From: Granulosicoccus sp036478595 | Lineage (GTDB): Bacteria > Pseudomonadota > Gammaproteobacteria > Granulosicoccales > Granulosicoccaceae | Direction: 5' to 3' | DNA length: 64,000 nucleotides | Assembly: GCA_036478595.1 (NCBI GenBank) | Contig: JAZGEF010000032.1 | Coordinates: 3,613 to 67,612, forward strand | In this document: one piece after another, positions 36,411 to 44,928 of the stretch | Numbering within the stretch: position 1 is the stretch's first letter | How the letters are laid out: every line of letters begins with the position of its first letter | Translations under genes and position numbers: made by a program | Notes under the pieces: model-generated | The model's database searches: none | Seen by the model: only the letters and a program-made list of their open reading frames with translations | What the model was told of the DNA's origin: nothing

Positions 36411-37130
36411 TTAATCAATGAAGTTTATCTCTATACGGCGGTTACGGGCGCGTCCTGCTTCGTCTCCGTTGTCAGCGATAGGGCGAGTTGCACCATAACC
36501 CTGCGCAATAACCTGATCGCGTCCAACACTACGTTGCAGCAGATAGTTTGCAACAGCCTGTGCGCGTTGTTTGCTGATACGCAAGTTGACTTCGGGACGG
36601 CCGGTGTTGTCAGTGTGCCCTGCAACGCGGATTTTAAACTGTGGGTAGGCACGCAGCAACTGCACCAATTGGGCCAATGATGTTTTGCTTTCGCCCGTCA
36701 ACGATACGCTGCCAGGTTCAAAGGCGACTTGTGATGTATCAACAGCAGCTAAGGCTGCCAGAAAGTTTTGTTGAGATTGGCGAAAGGCAGCTTCTGGATC
36801 GAAGGTCGCCATGTTGTCTTCAACAACACGAACGCCATCAAGACTGGCAAGTGTTTGGACAAATGCATCTCGGTCAATTGTTTGGCTGATAGTCCCGCTT
36901 AGAACAAGGTCACGTCCATCAATAGACAATAATGCACCTTTAATACCTGCATTGCCAATGACGGTTTGCGCTTTATTGTATAAGGAGCGTGGAATTTGAT
37001 CAGAGAGCTGGACAACATTGATCAGTAATAGTACAGCAGCGATTGCACCGACAATCCATGGCCAGATACCAGGCTGATCCTGTTTGGGAAGTGCTAGCTG
37101 AAGACCGAGTTCTTGCATGCCGCGAATCAT
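36411..37130 (-). CDS. OmpA-domain membrane protein with BON-like segment
   Basis: 239 residues from ATG 37130 (37118 is an alternative). One membrane helix (about 22-42) is followed by a periplasmic BON-like region around GALLSIDGRDLVLSGTIS, then an OmpA/MotB peptidoglycan-binding domain. That domain has FKIRVAGHTDNTGRPEVN, SKQRAQAVANYL and the closing GRARNRRIEI. It would anchor the cell envelope to murein. The flanking genes encode two HhH coiled-coil proteins. Confidence 0.85.
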   Translation of the reverse strand: MIRGMQELGLQLALPKQDQPGIWPWIVGAIAAVLLLINVVQLSDQIPRSLYNKAQTVIGNAGIKGALLSIDGRDLVLSGTISQTIDRDAFVQTLASLDGVRVVEDNMATFDPEAAFRQSQQNFLAALAAVDTSQVAFEPGSVSLTGESKTSLAQLVQLLRAYPQFKIRVAGHTDNTGRPEVNLRISKQRAQAVANYLLQRSVGRDQVIAQGYGATRPIADNGDEAGRARNRRIEINFID

Positions 37131-37243
37131 ACCACTGTGGTAAAAAGTTCCATAGTCGTAAGACGAAATTTTACAGCCTCTGCAGGTGTGTTGTTTAATA
37201 ACTGGTCGAAGCTTGAACAACGATCAAATTTTCACTGTTACCC

Positions 37244-38053
37244 CTAGGCGTTGCTGCGCTGATCCATCCACTCTTTAGCGCCGGATTTCCAGTTTGCACG
37301 TGCAGCGACGGATTGTGGTTCAGTGGTGGGGATGGGCAGTCCGATTAATTCTCGATCACTGATGGAGGCTAGCTGTTCGATACGGTGAATGCCGGCAGCG
37401 TTAAGTGTGCGTTCTAGTTCTGCGGTGATGCCAGCGATGGATTGCAGGCTATCGACACTGAAGCACTGCTCTTCGTTACTGGAGGACATTTGGCTCAAGC
37501 GCATTAGGTCTCGATTGGATACACGGGAGCTTGTGTCTTCTGAAATTTCTGGTGAATGTTGATCCATCACACTGACTTGTACTGACTCACCTTGGCCGTA
37601 GGATTTAGGCTCAGGTGCGTTGATGGTTTGAGTATAAAGCGCTTCTAACTTTTTGAGCCGGCTAGTGGCAGTGGTGGCTACCTTTGCAGCACGCTGTGCT
37701 TGGTGTCTGGCTTCCGCAGCTGCAACTTGCAAACGTGAAGTTTGCATAAAGTGTTTGCGTTCTAACGCCTGAGTAGTGAGATCAGACTCGTTAGTCAATA
37801 TAGTGGCGTCTGCCAGTTTTTTTAAAGTGAGTTTTAACACTCGATCTTTTCGAGCAAACTGATCGCGATTTTTTTTGAGCTTTGAAAGTTGTGTGTTGAC
37901 TTCCAACAGCTGCAAACCTTGTTGATTTAAATCGCGATGAAGTTGACGGCGTTGTTTGCGCCCGCGTTTATTACCTACTAGGTTGCCTATAAGTACACCG
38001 ATGCCTAACGCGAGTAGCACAGCAAAGAGTGTAATGGGGGGCAACGCAGTCAT
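37244..38053 (-). CDS. Membrane-anchored coiled-coil protein with HhH-like C-terminus
   Basis: 269 residues. A membrane helix at about 7-25 is followed by a basic stretch (GNKRGRKQRRQ), a long coiled coil (about 35-145), a polar linker, and a terminal region LQSIAGITAELERTLNAAGI resembling a helix-hairpin-helix. Architecturally similar to the 35370-36371 protein, though sequences differ. First gene of the three-gene set on this strand. Confidence 0.65.
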   Translation of the reverse strand: MTALPPITLFAVLLALGIGVLIGNLVGNKRGRKQRRQLHRDLNQQGLQLLEVNTQLSKLKKNRDQFARKDRVLKLTLKKLADATILTNESDLTTQALERKHFMQTSRLQVAAAEARHQAQRAAKVATTATSRLKKLEALYTQTINAPEPKSYGQGESVQVSVMDQHSPEISEDTSSRVSNRDLMRLSQMSSSNEEQCFSVDSLQSIAGITAELERTLNAAGIHRIEQLASISDRELIGLPIPTTEPQSVAARANWKSGAKEWMDQRSNA

Positions 38054-38318
38054 AAATCGGTGGTAAGCAGCTTAGATCTACAGAAGATGCGAGACATAAT
38101 ACAAAATTGGGCCGGTTTGTGCGCTATGTAACGCTGATAAATTGAAGTTAATCACACACACTAAAGAGTGTAAATTCGCTTGCTTCTCACTTTTGTTAAT
38201 CGCTTTTGTTAGTGGCTATGCAAATAACGAGTTTCAGGACATGTTATTTAACAATGTGTTAGCGTGCAATTCGTATCAAAGCCCATCAACCAAGCTTGCA
38301 AAATAACACCGGAGCCCA

Positions 38319-38789
38319 GTGGATAACAACGAGTTACTCAGGCGATTACGCTATTCCTTGCAGATAGATGATCAAGTTGCCGTGCGTGTTATCAAACAAG
38401 GCGGGCTAAAAACCACGCTAGAAGAGGTCGGCACCTGGCGTTTAAAAGACGAAGAACCTGGATTCGCTGGATGCCCTAACCAAGCCATCTCAGCATTTTT
38501 AGCGGGCTACATCGTTGAAAAACGTGGCTCCCAAGAGGGCAAACCAGTGCCACAGCCATCAAAAGCGCATATCGAAAACAACACTGTGCTCAAGCTAATG
38601 AAAATTGCGCTCAGCATGCGTGGTGACGACCTACAGGCGTGTATGGAAACTGGCGGTGCCTCACTGAGTGTTAGTGAAGTCAACGCCTTATTGCGTAAAC
38701 CGGATAGCCGTAACTACCGGCAATGTGGTGATCAAGTGCTTCGGCAATTTTTAAATGGTGTTGGGCAGCGCGAGCGCGATAGCGAATAG
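38319..38789 (+). CDS. DUF1456 family protein (YehS-like)
   Basis: 156 residues made of two similar halves. Each has the pattern seen in MDNNELLRRLRYSLQIDD and NNTVLKLMKIALSMRGDDL, the internal repeat of DUF1456. Cytoplasmic, function unknown. The start is GTG with GGAG 8 or so bases upstream. The next gene follows 23 bases later. Confidence 0.88.
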   Translation: MDNNELLRRLRYSLQIDDQVAVRVIKQGGLKTTLEEVGTWRLKDEEPGFAGCPNQAISAFLAGYIVEKRGSQEGKPVPQPSKAHIENNTVLKLMKIALSMRGDDLQACMETGGASLSVSEVNALLRKPDSRNYRQCGDQVLRQFLNGVGQRERDSE

Positions 38790-38812
38790 CGTTCTTTGGA
38801 TAAAGCTACGGG

Positions 38813-39715
38813 ATGAACTGGATAACGCTAACGTTATTTGCCGCGTTGATGCAGTCGGTCAGAACCGCAGGCCAAAAAGAACTTGCCACTCATGTCAGCG
38901 CCGTTGCGTCCACTCATGCACGTTATCTATTTGGGTTACCATTTGCGCTGATCTATCTATATGTCGTGCTGCAAACTCACGCTGATGAGCAATGGCAGTT
39001 AGGCGCTCGTTTTTATATTTATGCTAGTGCTGCTGCAACTGCACAAATCCTCGCAACAGCGTGTTTAGTAAGTGTATTAGCCAAACGTAATTTCGCGGTG
39101 GGCACGGCCTTCGCTAAAACCGAAGCATTAATTACCGCAGTATTAGCCGCCGTATTATTTGCTGAATACCTCAGCTGGATAGCGTGGCTATCCGTGCTCA
39201 TTGGCATCGTTGGTGTGTTAATGCTTAACAAGAGTTTGGTGTTAAGTGATTTGCTTCGCGGCGGGATGTCTTTAAGTAGTGCAACCACTATCGGCATTGC
39301 CTCGGGCGTGTTCTTTTCTTTCACATCACTTTTTTTACGCCAAGCAAGCTTAAGCCTAAATGTGTCACCGATCCTCGCCGCCTCAATTACCTTGGCTTAT
39401 ATGGTGTGCATGCAAACACTCATTAGTGGTGCCTGGGTTTGGCTTGAAGATAAACAGCAATTTAAAACCCTAGCCAAAACCAAAGGATTGTGTACATTCA
39501 TTGGCGTCACTAGTGTGCTGGGTTCAATTGGCTGGTTTACTGCCATGACCATGCAGTTTCCGGCATTGGTTAAAGCGTTGGGGCAAATCGAGTTTATTTT
39601 CGCGGTAATCCTGTCCGGCCAAGTATTTAAGGAGCGCAATACCAGTCGTGAGCTGTTAGGTATGTTTTGTATCGTATCCAGCGTAGTGATTTTGATGCTG
39701 TCAAGGTTCTTTTAG
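38813..39715 (+). CDS. EamA/DMT-family transporter
   Basis: 300 residues with about ten hydrophobic segments in two five-helix halves, the layout of drug/metabolite transporters. The AGQKELATHV segment near the N-terminus and FIFAVILSGQVFKER near the C-terminus fit the EamA pattern. It is likely an exporter of a small metabolite, with unknown substrate. Confidence 0.85.
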   Translation: MNWITLTLFAALMQSVRTAGQKELATHVSAVASTHARYLFGLPFALIYLYVVLQTHADEQWQLGARFYIYASAAATAQILATACLVSVLAKRNFAVGTAFAKTEALITAVLAAVLFAEYLSWIAWLSVLIGIVGVLMLNKSLVLSDLLRGGMSLSSATTIGIASGVFFSFTSLFLRQASLSLNVSPILAASITLAYMVCMQTLISGAWVWLEDKQQFKTLAKTKGLCTFIGVTSVLGSIGWFTAMTMQFPALVKALGQIEFIFAVILSGQVFKERNTSRELLGMFCIVSSVVILMLSRFF

Positions 39716-39828
39716 AAACTGAAAGCGCTTCCATACAGCGATGTTTATTTGCTAAAGTGGTGAGAACGTGGTCAATGTGGCGAGTAAGAACCCGCAAGCT
39801 ACCGATTTAAAATTCAACGGAGGATTCC

Positions 39829-40791
39829 ATGAAGTCCATAACATTTCTATCGTCTGTAGCGGCGGGCTTATTGCTTGCCGGTGGCGCTGCGGCACAGCAA
39901 CAGTTTATTTCTATCGGCACTGGTGGTGTAACAGGTGTTTACTATCCAACGGGTGGCGCTATCTGCCGCCTAGTCAACAAAGGCCGTAAAGATCATGGCA
40001 TTCGTTGCTCGGCTGAATCAACAGGTGGTTCTATCTACAACATCAACACAGTACGTGCAGGCGAGTTAGAGTTTGGCGTTGCGCAGTCTGATTGGCAGCA
40101 TCACGCATACAATGGTACTTCTAAATTTGAGGATCAAGGCAAATTCGGAGATCTACGAGCGGTATTCTCTGTTCACCCTGAGCCACTAACGTTGTTAGCG
40201 CGTGCCGACAACGATGTTAAAGATTTCCCAAGCCTAAAAGGCACACGATTTAACGTAGGTAACGTTGGTTCTGGCCAACGTGCTACTACTCAAGTGGTTA
40301 TGGAAGCTTATGGCATGAGCATGGATGACCTGGCAGTCGCCGCAGAGCTCAAAGGTTCTGAAATGGCTCAAGCTTTGTGCGATAACAAAATCGACGCAAT
40401 GGCTTATGTAGTGGGTCACCCAGCAGCGGCAATCACAGAAGCGACTAATACTTGTGAGGTTAATTTCGTCAACGTAACTGGCCCAGAGATCGATAAGCTA
40501 ATTGCTGATAACCCTTTCTACCGTTCAGCAACTATCCCTGCCGGCATGTACAAAGGTCAGGATGAGGATGTCATTACATTTGGTGTTGGTGCCACGTTCG
40601 TAAGCTCGGCTAAGGTGCCTGATGAAGTTGTCTACGTTGTTGTTAAAGCGGTATTTGATAACTTCGACGATTTCAAAAAACTTCACCCAGCATTTGCTAA
40701 TCTGAAAGAAGAAGAAATGATCTCGGACGGTCTATCAGCTCCTCTGCACCCAGGTGCGATTAAGTACTACACAGAACGTGGCTGGATGTAA
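39829..40791 (+). CDS. TRAP transporter TAXI-family periplasmic binding protein
   Basis: 320 residues with signal peptide MKSITFLSSVAAGLLLAGG, cleavage near AAA/QQ. The mature start FISIGTGGVTGVYYPTGGAIC is diagnostic of the TAXI subgroup. GGAGG sits about 7 bases before the ATG. It delivers an unknown ligand, often a dicarboxylate or glutamate-like compound, to the fused permease encoded next. Confidence 0.95.
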   Translation: MKSITFLSSVAAGLLLAGGAAAQQQFISIGTGGVTGVYYPTGGAICRLVNKGRKDHGIRCSAESTGGSIYNINTVRAGELEFGVAQSDWQHHAYNGTSKFEDQGKFGDLRAVFSVHPEPLTLLARADNDVKDFPSLKGTRFNVGNVGSGQRATTQVVMEAYGMSMDDLAVAAELKGSEMAQALCDNKIDAMAYVVGHPAAAITEATNTCEVNFVNVTGPEIDKLIADNPFYRSATIPAGMYKGQDEDVITFGVGATFVSSAKVPDEVVYVVVKAVFDNFDDFKKLHPAFANLKEEEMISDGLSAPLHPGAIKYYTERGWM

Positions 40792-40905
40792 TCCGGCTTA
40801 GTTTGTTTTAAACAGTAATTTTAAACAGTAGAAGTAATAACCCGAGCCGCTTAATTGCGGCTCGGTCGTTTCTAGCTTAGTAAACCTTCTTCCGCAGGAT
40901 TTCCC

Positions 40906-43551
40906 ATGGCCACAGAGAGTGAGCAAGGCGTGCAAACGCCAGAGCTTGAGGAATTTGCCGCACTGGATGCCGGTGGGCGGGCACCCGTGGGTAAGGTCGG
41001 TATCTTTGTTGCGCTGCTCGCGTTTGTGTGGAGCATGTTTCAGTTATTCATTTCGTCTGTCGTGCCTTTTTGGATATCAGAGAAAACAGGCATCAATGTT
41101 GTGTTTAATGGCAACGAGGTGCGTTTTGTTCATCTAGCTTTTGCCATCGCATTAGCGTGCATGTCTTACCCCCTTTTTAAAAATAGCCCACGCGATCGAA
41201 TACCGGCATACGATTGGCTGCTCGCCGCCATTGGCGCAGCTTGTTGCTTGTATTTAATATGGTTTAAAGACGATATTGCTAATCGTGCCGGGCTGCCAAC
41301 CACAATGGACATGACTGTCTCGGCAACGGGTTTAATCTTGTTGGCCTTAGCGGTGTACCGCTCCCTGGGTCTACCCATGTTGATTGTGGCGAGCGTGTTT
41401 GTGTTTTACGTATTTTTCGGTGATTCGTCATTCCTACCTGATGTGGTGCAATGGAAAGGTGCGTCATTTGGTAAGGCCATGTGGCACTTCTGGATGCAAG
41501 GCGAGGGCGTGTTTGGTGTTGCACTAGGGGTATCCTCATCGATGATATTTCTGTTTGTGTTGTTTGGCGCATTGCTAGAAAAAGCAGGGGCCGGTAACTA
41601 TTTTATTCAATTAGCATTTGGCTTGCTTGGTCACTTTCGTGGTGGCCCGGCAAAAGCCTCAGTCGTTGCATCCGCTTTAGGTGGTCTCTATTCAGGTTCA
41701 TCGATCGCGAACGTTGTAACAACAGGTACATTTACTATCCCATTGATGAAGCGTACGGGTTTCTCTGCTGAGAAGGCGGGTGCTGTGGAGGTGGCATCGT
41801 CTACTAACGGGCAGCTCACGCCACCGGTGATGGGTGCTGCTGCTTTCTTGATATCAGAGTTCACTGGTATTAGTTATCTAGAGGTGATTCAGCACGCAAT
41901 TCTGCCGGCGCTTATTTCTTACATCGCCTTATTTTATATTGTTCATATTGAAGCGCTTAAGCTTGGCCTTAAAGGTATGCAGAAGCCACCTTCACATATC
42001 ACTGCCATGCAAAAAGTGTTGGGTTTCCTATTTGGCTTTATCGCCTTTGCAGGGTTCGGTGCATTGGTGTATTTCGGCTTGGGTTGGATCAAAACAGCAT
42101 TCCCAGGCATGACGCTTTACGGGGCGGCTGCGATGTTTTTGTTAACTTACATTGTGTTGATCGCAATTGCTGCACGACGCAGCGACCTTGAAGTAGATGA
42201 CCCCAACTCTGCGTTAACCGAGTTACCACGGCCGGGTGAAGTAGCCCTAACGGGGTTACACTTCCTGCTACCGATTGTCATATTAATGTGGTGCATTTTG
42301 ATTGAACGTTTGTCGCCATCTCTATCGGCATTTTGGGCCTGTATGGTGATGATATTTATCGTGATCACACAGCATTGGCTAAAAGCGTTATTCCGATTGG
42401 GTAGTGCTAACAATCAATCATTCAGTGGTGCCTTGGGTTTAGGCTTTCGTGATTTTTCCCAAGGCATGATTAACGGTGCAAAAAACATGGTTCCGATTGG
42501 TGTTGCCACTGGTGTGGCCGGCATTATCATCGGCACGGTGTCGCTTACCGGTGCTCACCAGATAGTGGGAGAGCTGGTTGAGTTTCTTTCAGGCGGTAAC
42601 CTTATGTTGATGCTGATGCTGGTGGCAGTGATGAGCTTGATACTCGGTATGGGTTTACCAACAACAGCCAACTATATTGTTGTGTCGTCGTTGATGGCGC
42701 CCGTTATTGTTTCAGTGGGCGCGCAACAAGGATTGGTTGTGCCATTAGTTGCCGTACATATGTTTGTGTTCTATTTCGGCATATTGGCAGACGACACGCC
42801 TCCGGTTGGCTTGGCAGCATTTGCCGCCTCCGCAATCTCCGGTGGCGATCCAATCAAAACCGGCATACAGGGTTTTGCCTATGACATTCGCACCGCGTTG
42901 CTGCCATTCTTGTTTATCTTTAATACCGAGCTGTTGTTAATCGATGTTAGCTTAGCAAAAGGCATCATGATATTTATTATCGGTGTCATTGCGATGATGC
43001 TGTTTGCAGCAGCAAGCCAAGGCTACTTCTTTGCCAAAAGCCGAATCTGGGAATCGTTGATACTGTTGGTGATTGCGTTTTCATTGTTCCGCCCCGGTTT
43101 TTGGTTGGATAAGGTGCAGGAGCCGTATAACAACGTAGAATCTGCGCAGATTTACTCAGCTGTCGAAGCGCACCCAGCGGATCAACCACTACGGCTGTTG
43201 GTGTCAGGCCCCGATTTTGATAAGCCAGGCGAGATGGCACAGATCACCTTGTTGGCTGATTTAGGTAGCGATGGTGATGCGGTGGCTAAGCTTGAATCTG
43301 CTGGTTTACCCACTATTGATGGTGACGGCATTGTTCAACTTGACGAGCCATTTGCAGGCACTCCGTTCTTTACCACTATGCAGATGTTCGACTTCTATGG
43401 CGATTCGCCAGTGGTGATTCAACGGCTGCAATTACCTGCATCGCGTATGCCAAAAGAAATTTTCTATATACCTGCGTTACTATTGTTAGCATTTGTGGTG
43501 TGGGCGCAGCGAAGAAGGCAAACTCAAGCGGCATTCTTTGGTAATTGGTAG
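40906..43551 (+). CDS. TRAP transporter fused permease (4TM and 12TM) with C-terminal extra domain
   Basis: 881 residues. The N-terminal small-permease part is joined to a DctM-type part. Key blocks are KASVVASALGGLYSGSSIAN, STNGQLTPPVMGAAAF and GLPTTANYIVVSSLMAP. After the last helices of the transport core comes a soluble part of about 120 residues (PYNNVESAQIY onward) and a final membrane helix, matching the DUF3394-bearing form. The partner is the TAXI protein 114 bases upstream. Confidence 0.95.
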   Translation: MATESEQGVQTPELEEFAALDAGGRAPVGKVGIFVALLAFVWSMFQLFISSVVPFWISEKTGINVVFNGNEVRFVHLAFAIALACMSYPLFKNSPRDRIPAYDWLLAAIGAACCLYLIWFKDDIANRAGLPTTMDMTVSATGLILLALAVYRSLGLPMLIVASVFVFYVFFGDSSFLPDVVQWKGASFGKAMWHFWMQGEGVFGVALGVSSSMIFLFVLFGALLEKAGAGNYFIQLAFGLLGHFRGGPAKASVVASALGGLYSGSSIANVVTTGTFTIPLMKRTGFSAEKAGAVEVASSTNGQLTPPVMGAAAFLISEFTGISYLEVIQHAILPALISYIALFYIVHIEALKLGLKGMQKPPSHITAMQKVLGFLFGFIAFAGFGALVYFGLGWIKTAFPGMTLYGAAAMFLLTYIVLIAIAARRSDLEVDDPNSALTELPRPGEVALTGLHFLLPIVILMWCILIERLSPSLSAFWACMVMIFIVITQHWLKALFRLGSANNQSFSGALGLGFRDFSQGMINGAKNMVPIGVATGVAGIIIGTVSLTGAHQIVGELVEFLSGGNLMLMLMLVAVMSLILGMGLPTTANYIVVSSLMAPVIVSVGAQQGLVVPLVAVHMFVFYFGILADDTPPVGLAAFAASAISGGDPIKTGIQGFAYDIRTALLPFLFIFNTELLLIDVSLAKGIMIFIIGVIAMMLFAAASQGYFFAKSRIWESLILLVIAFSLFRPGFWLDKVQEPYNNVESAQIYSAVEAHPADQPLRLLVSGPDFDKPGEMAQITLLADLGSDGDAVAKLESAGLPTIDGDGIVQLDEPFAGTPFFTTMQMFDFYGDSPVVIQRLQLPASRMPKEIFYIPALLLLAFVVWAQRRRQTQAAFFGNW

Positions 43552-43602
43552 TGGCATAACTCAGTGGCGTAAATACGCACGGATATCAGTGAAGAAAATA
43601 TT

Positions 43603-44109
43603 GTGGTAATAGATGACAACTGCATCGTATCGATGCACTACAAGCTCAATAATGGGTTTGGTGAGCTAATTGATTCATCGCAGGGCGGTTTGGCGTTGGT
43701 GTATATGCATAACACTAATGCCATATTGCCCAGCCTTGAACGTGAACTCACCGGTAAGCAAGAGTCCGATATTTTTGACCTGGTTATTTACCCAGAAGAT
43801 GGCTATGGCTACGCGGACGAAAACCTTAATCAAGAAATGCCACGCGCCATGTTTGCTGAGCTTGGTGAGCTCAGCGTGGGTATGCGCGTAAACATCAAAG
43901 GCAACGATAACACCTCACAATTGGTGACGATCACACAAATAGATGAAGAAACCGTTGTAGTTGATGGCAACCATCCCCTGGCAGGGCAGGTGTTGCACTT
44001 TGAGGTGGGTATCGTGAGTGTGCGAGAGCCTACTGAGGAAGAGCTGGCTCAGGGCTTTGCAAGTGGTGGTGGTGCAAATAGCGATGCATCGCCAATAGGC
44101 AATGCGTAG
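43603..44109 (+). CDS. FKBP-type peptidyl-prolyl isomerase, SlyD-like
   Basis: 168 residues from GTG 43603. It has the SlyD layout: an FKBP core split by an IF (insert) domain, with DLVIYPEDGYGYADENLNQ and VVVDGNHPLAGQVLHFEV as family text, followed by REPTEEELAQG. Unlike E. coli SlyD it lacks the His/Cys-rich metal-binding tail; the tail is Gly/Ser/Ala-rich. It would assist protein folding in the cytoplasm. Confidence 0.92.
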   Translation: MVIDDNCIVSMHYKLNNGFGELIDSSQGGLALVYMHNTNAILPSLERELTGKQESDIFDLVIYPEDGYGYADENLNQEMPRAMFAELGELSVGMRVNIKGNDNTSQLVTITQIDEETVVVDGNHPLAGQVLHFEVGIVSVREPTEEELAQGFASGGGANSDASPIGNA

Positions 44110-44122
44110 TGTGATTTATTAA

Positions 44123-44257
44123 AAGGATGCGGGAACCGATCTATTTCAAGGACCGGAATCTCATGAAAATGGTTTATTCGCTTGGATTCTTGATCCTGAC
44201 GGAAATAAAATCGAACTCTGGGAACCCAAGATTTGGGATGAGAAGAATAAGGGGTAG
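44123..44257 (+). pseudogene. C-terminal remnant of a VOC/glyoxalase-family protein
   Basis: The frame ending at TAG 44255-44257 reads ENGLFAWILDPDGNKIELWEP, the closing strand and metal-ligand region of vicinal-oxygen-chelate proteins. A stop codon lies immediately before residue 1 of the fragment (44120-44122), and no start or N-terminal half precedes it. It ends 3 bases before the DUF1801 gene, so the intact gene was probably its operon partner. Confidence 0.75.
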
Positions 44258-44260
44258 ATA

Positions 44261-44683
44261 GTGGCTGAGAATAAAACTAAACCCACGTTGGCATCCGTTG
44301 ATGAATTTATTGCTAAAATTGAAAACACACGTCGTCGCAAAGATGCCTTGGTTGCTCTCAATATGTGCGCGGAGATAACCGGTGAATCTCCGCTTATGTG
44401 GGGGCCATCGATTATTGGTTTTGGATCAAGACACTATGCCTATGAGAGCGGACGGGAGGGTACTGCACCAGTGGTTTGCTTTTCACCACGCAAGGCAAAT
44501 ATGACATTTTATGTTGGTAATAAATTTATCGGTGCTAAGGGTTTGTATGCCAAGTTAGGCAAACACAGAAAATCAGTTTCCTGCCTCTATATCAATAAGC
44601 TTGATAATGTCGACATGGCTGTTCTACGGGAAATCGTAGCTCGCCAAATGGCTCATAATTCAAAAAATCTGCCTTTACGCTGA
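44261..44683 (+). CDS. DUF1801 domain protein
   Basis: 140 residues, GTG start. The pattern VDEFIAKIENTRRRKDALVAL, then MWGPSIIGFGSRHYAYESGREG and a closing CLYINKLDNVDMAVLREIV is that of small YdhG/DUF1801 proteins. Cytoplasmic and of unknown biochemical role. The upstream VOC remnant suggests a former two-gene unit. Confidence 0.88.
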   Translation: MAENKTKPTLASVDEFIAKIENTRRRKDALVALNMCAEITGESPLMWGPSIIGFGSRHYAYESGREGTAPVVCFSPRKANMTFYVGNKFIGAKGLYAKLGKHRKSVSCLYINKLDNVDMAVLREIVARQMAHNSKNLPLR

Positions 44684-44783
44684 GGTCCACAATTATCCGT
44701 TTACGTTTGAACGCACACGGATCAAAGTTGTAGTTGACCGTTCACAGCGGTCACTTTGCCGTCGTAGGCAGTTGTCATCTACC

Positions 44784-44801
44784 GGCCTTTAAAAAAAGGC
44801 C
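44784..44801. terminator. Hairpin GGCCTTT / AAAGGCC after the DUF1801 gene
   Basis: A 7-bp perfect stem (44784-44790 with 44795-44801) with a 4-base A loop lies about 100 bases past the DUF1801 stop and before the converging GGDEF/EAL gene. Little T tract follows. Plausible terminator for either direction. Confidence 0.45.
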
Positions 44802-44928
44802 CCTTAGATAGAAAATCTCCATGCTATCGGCGTTCACGAATGGCAGTCATTCTGGATTGTTGGTGTCTTGCTTCGACAATATCGCTCGGTAGGTAGACAC
44901 ATTACCCTTGGTAATGATATTTTTACAA

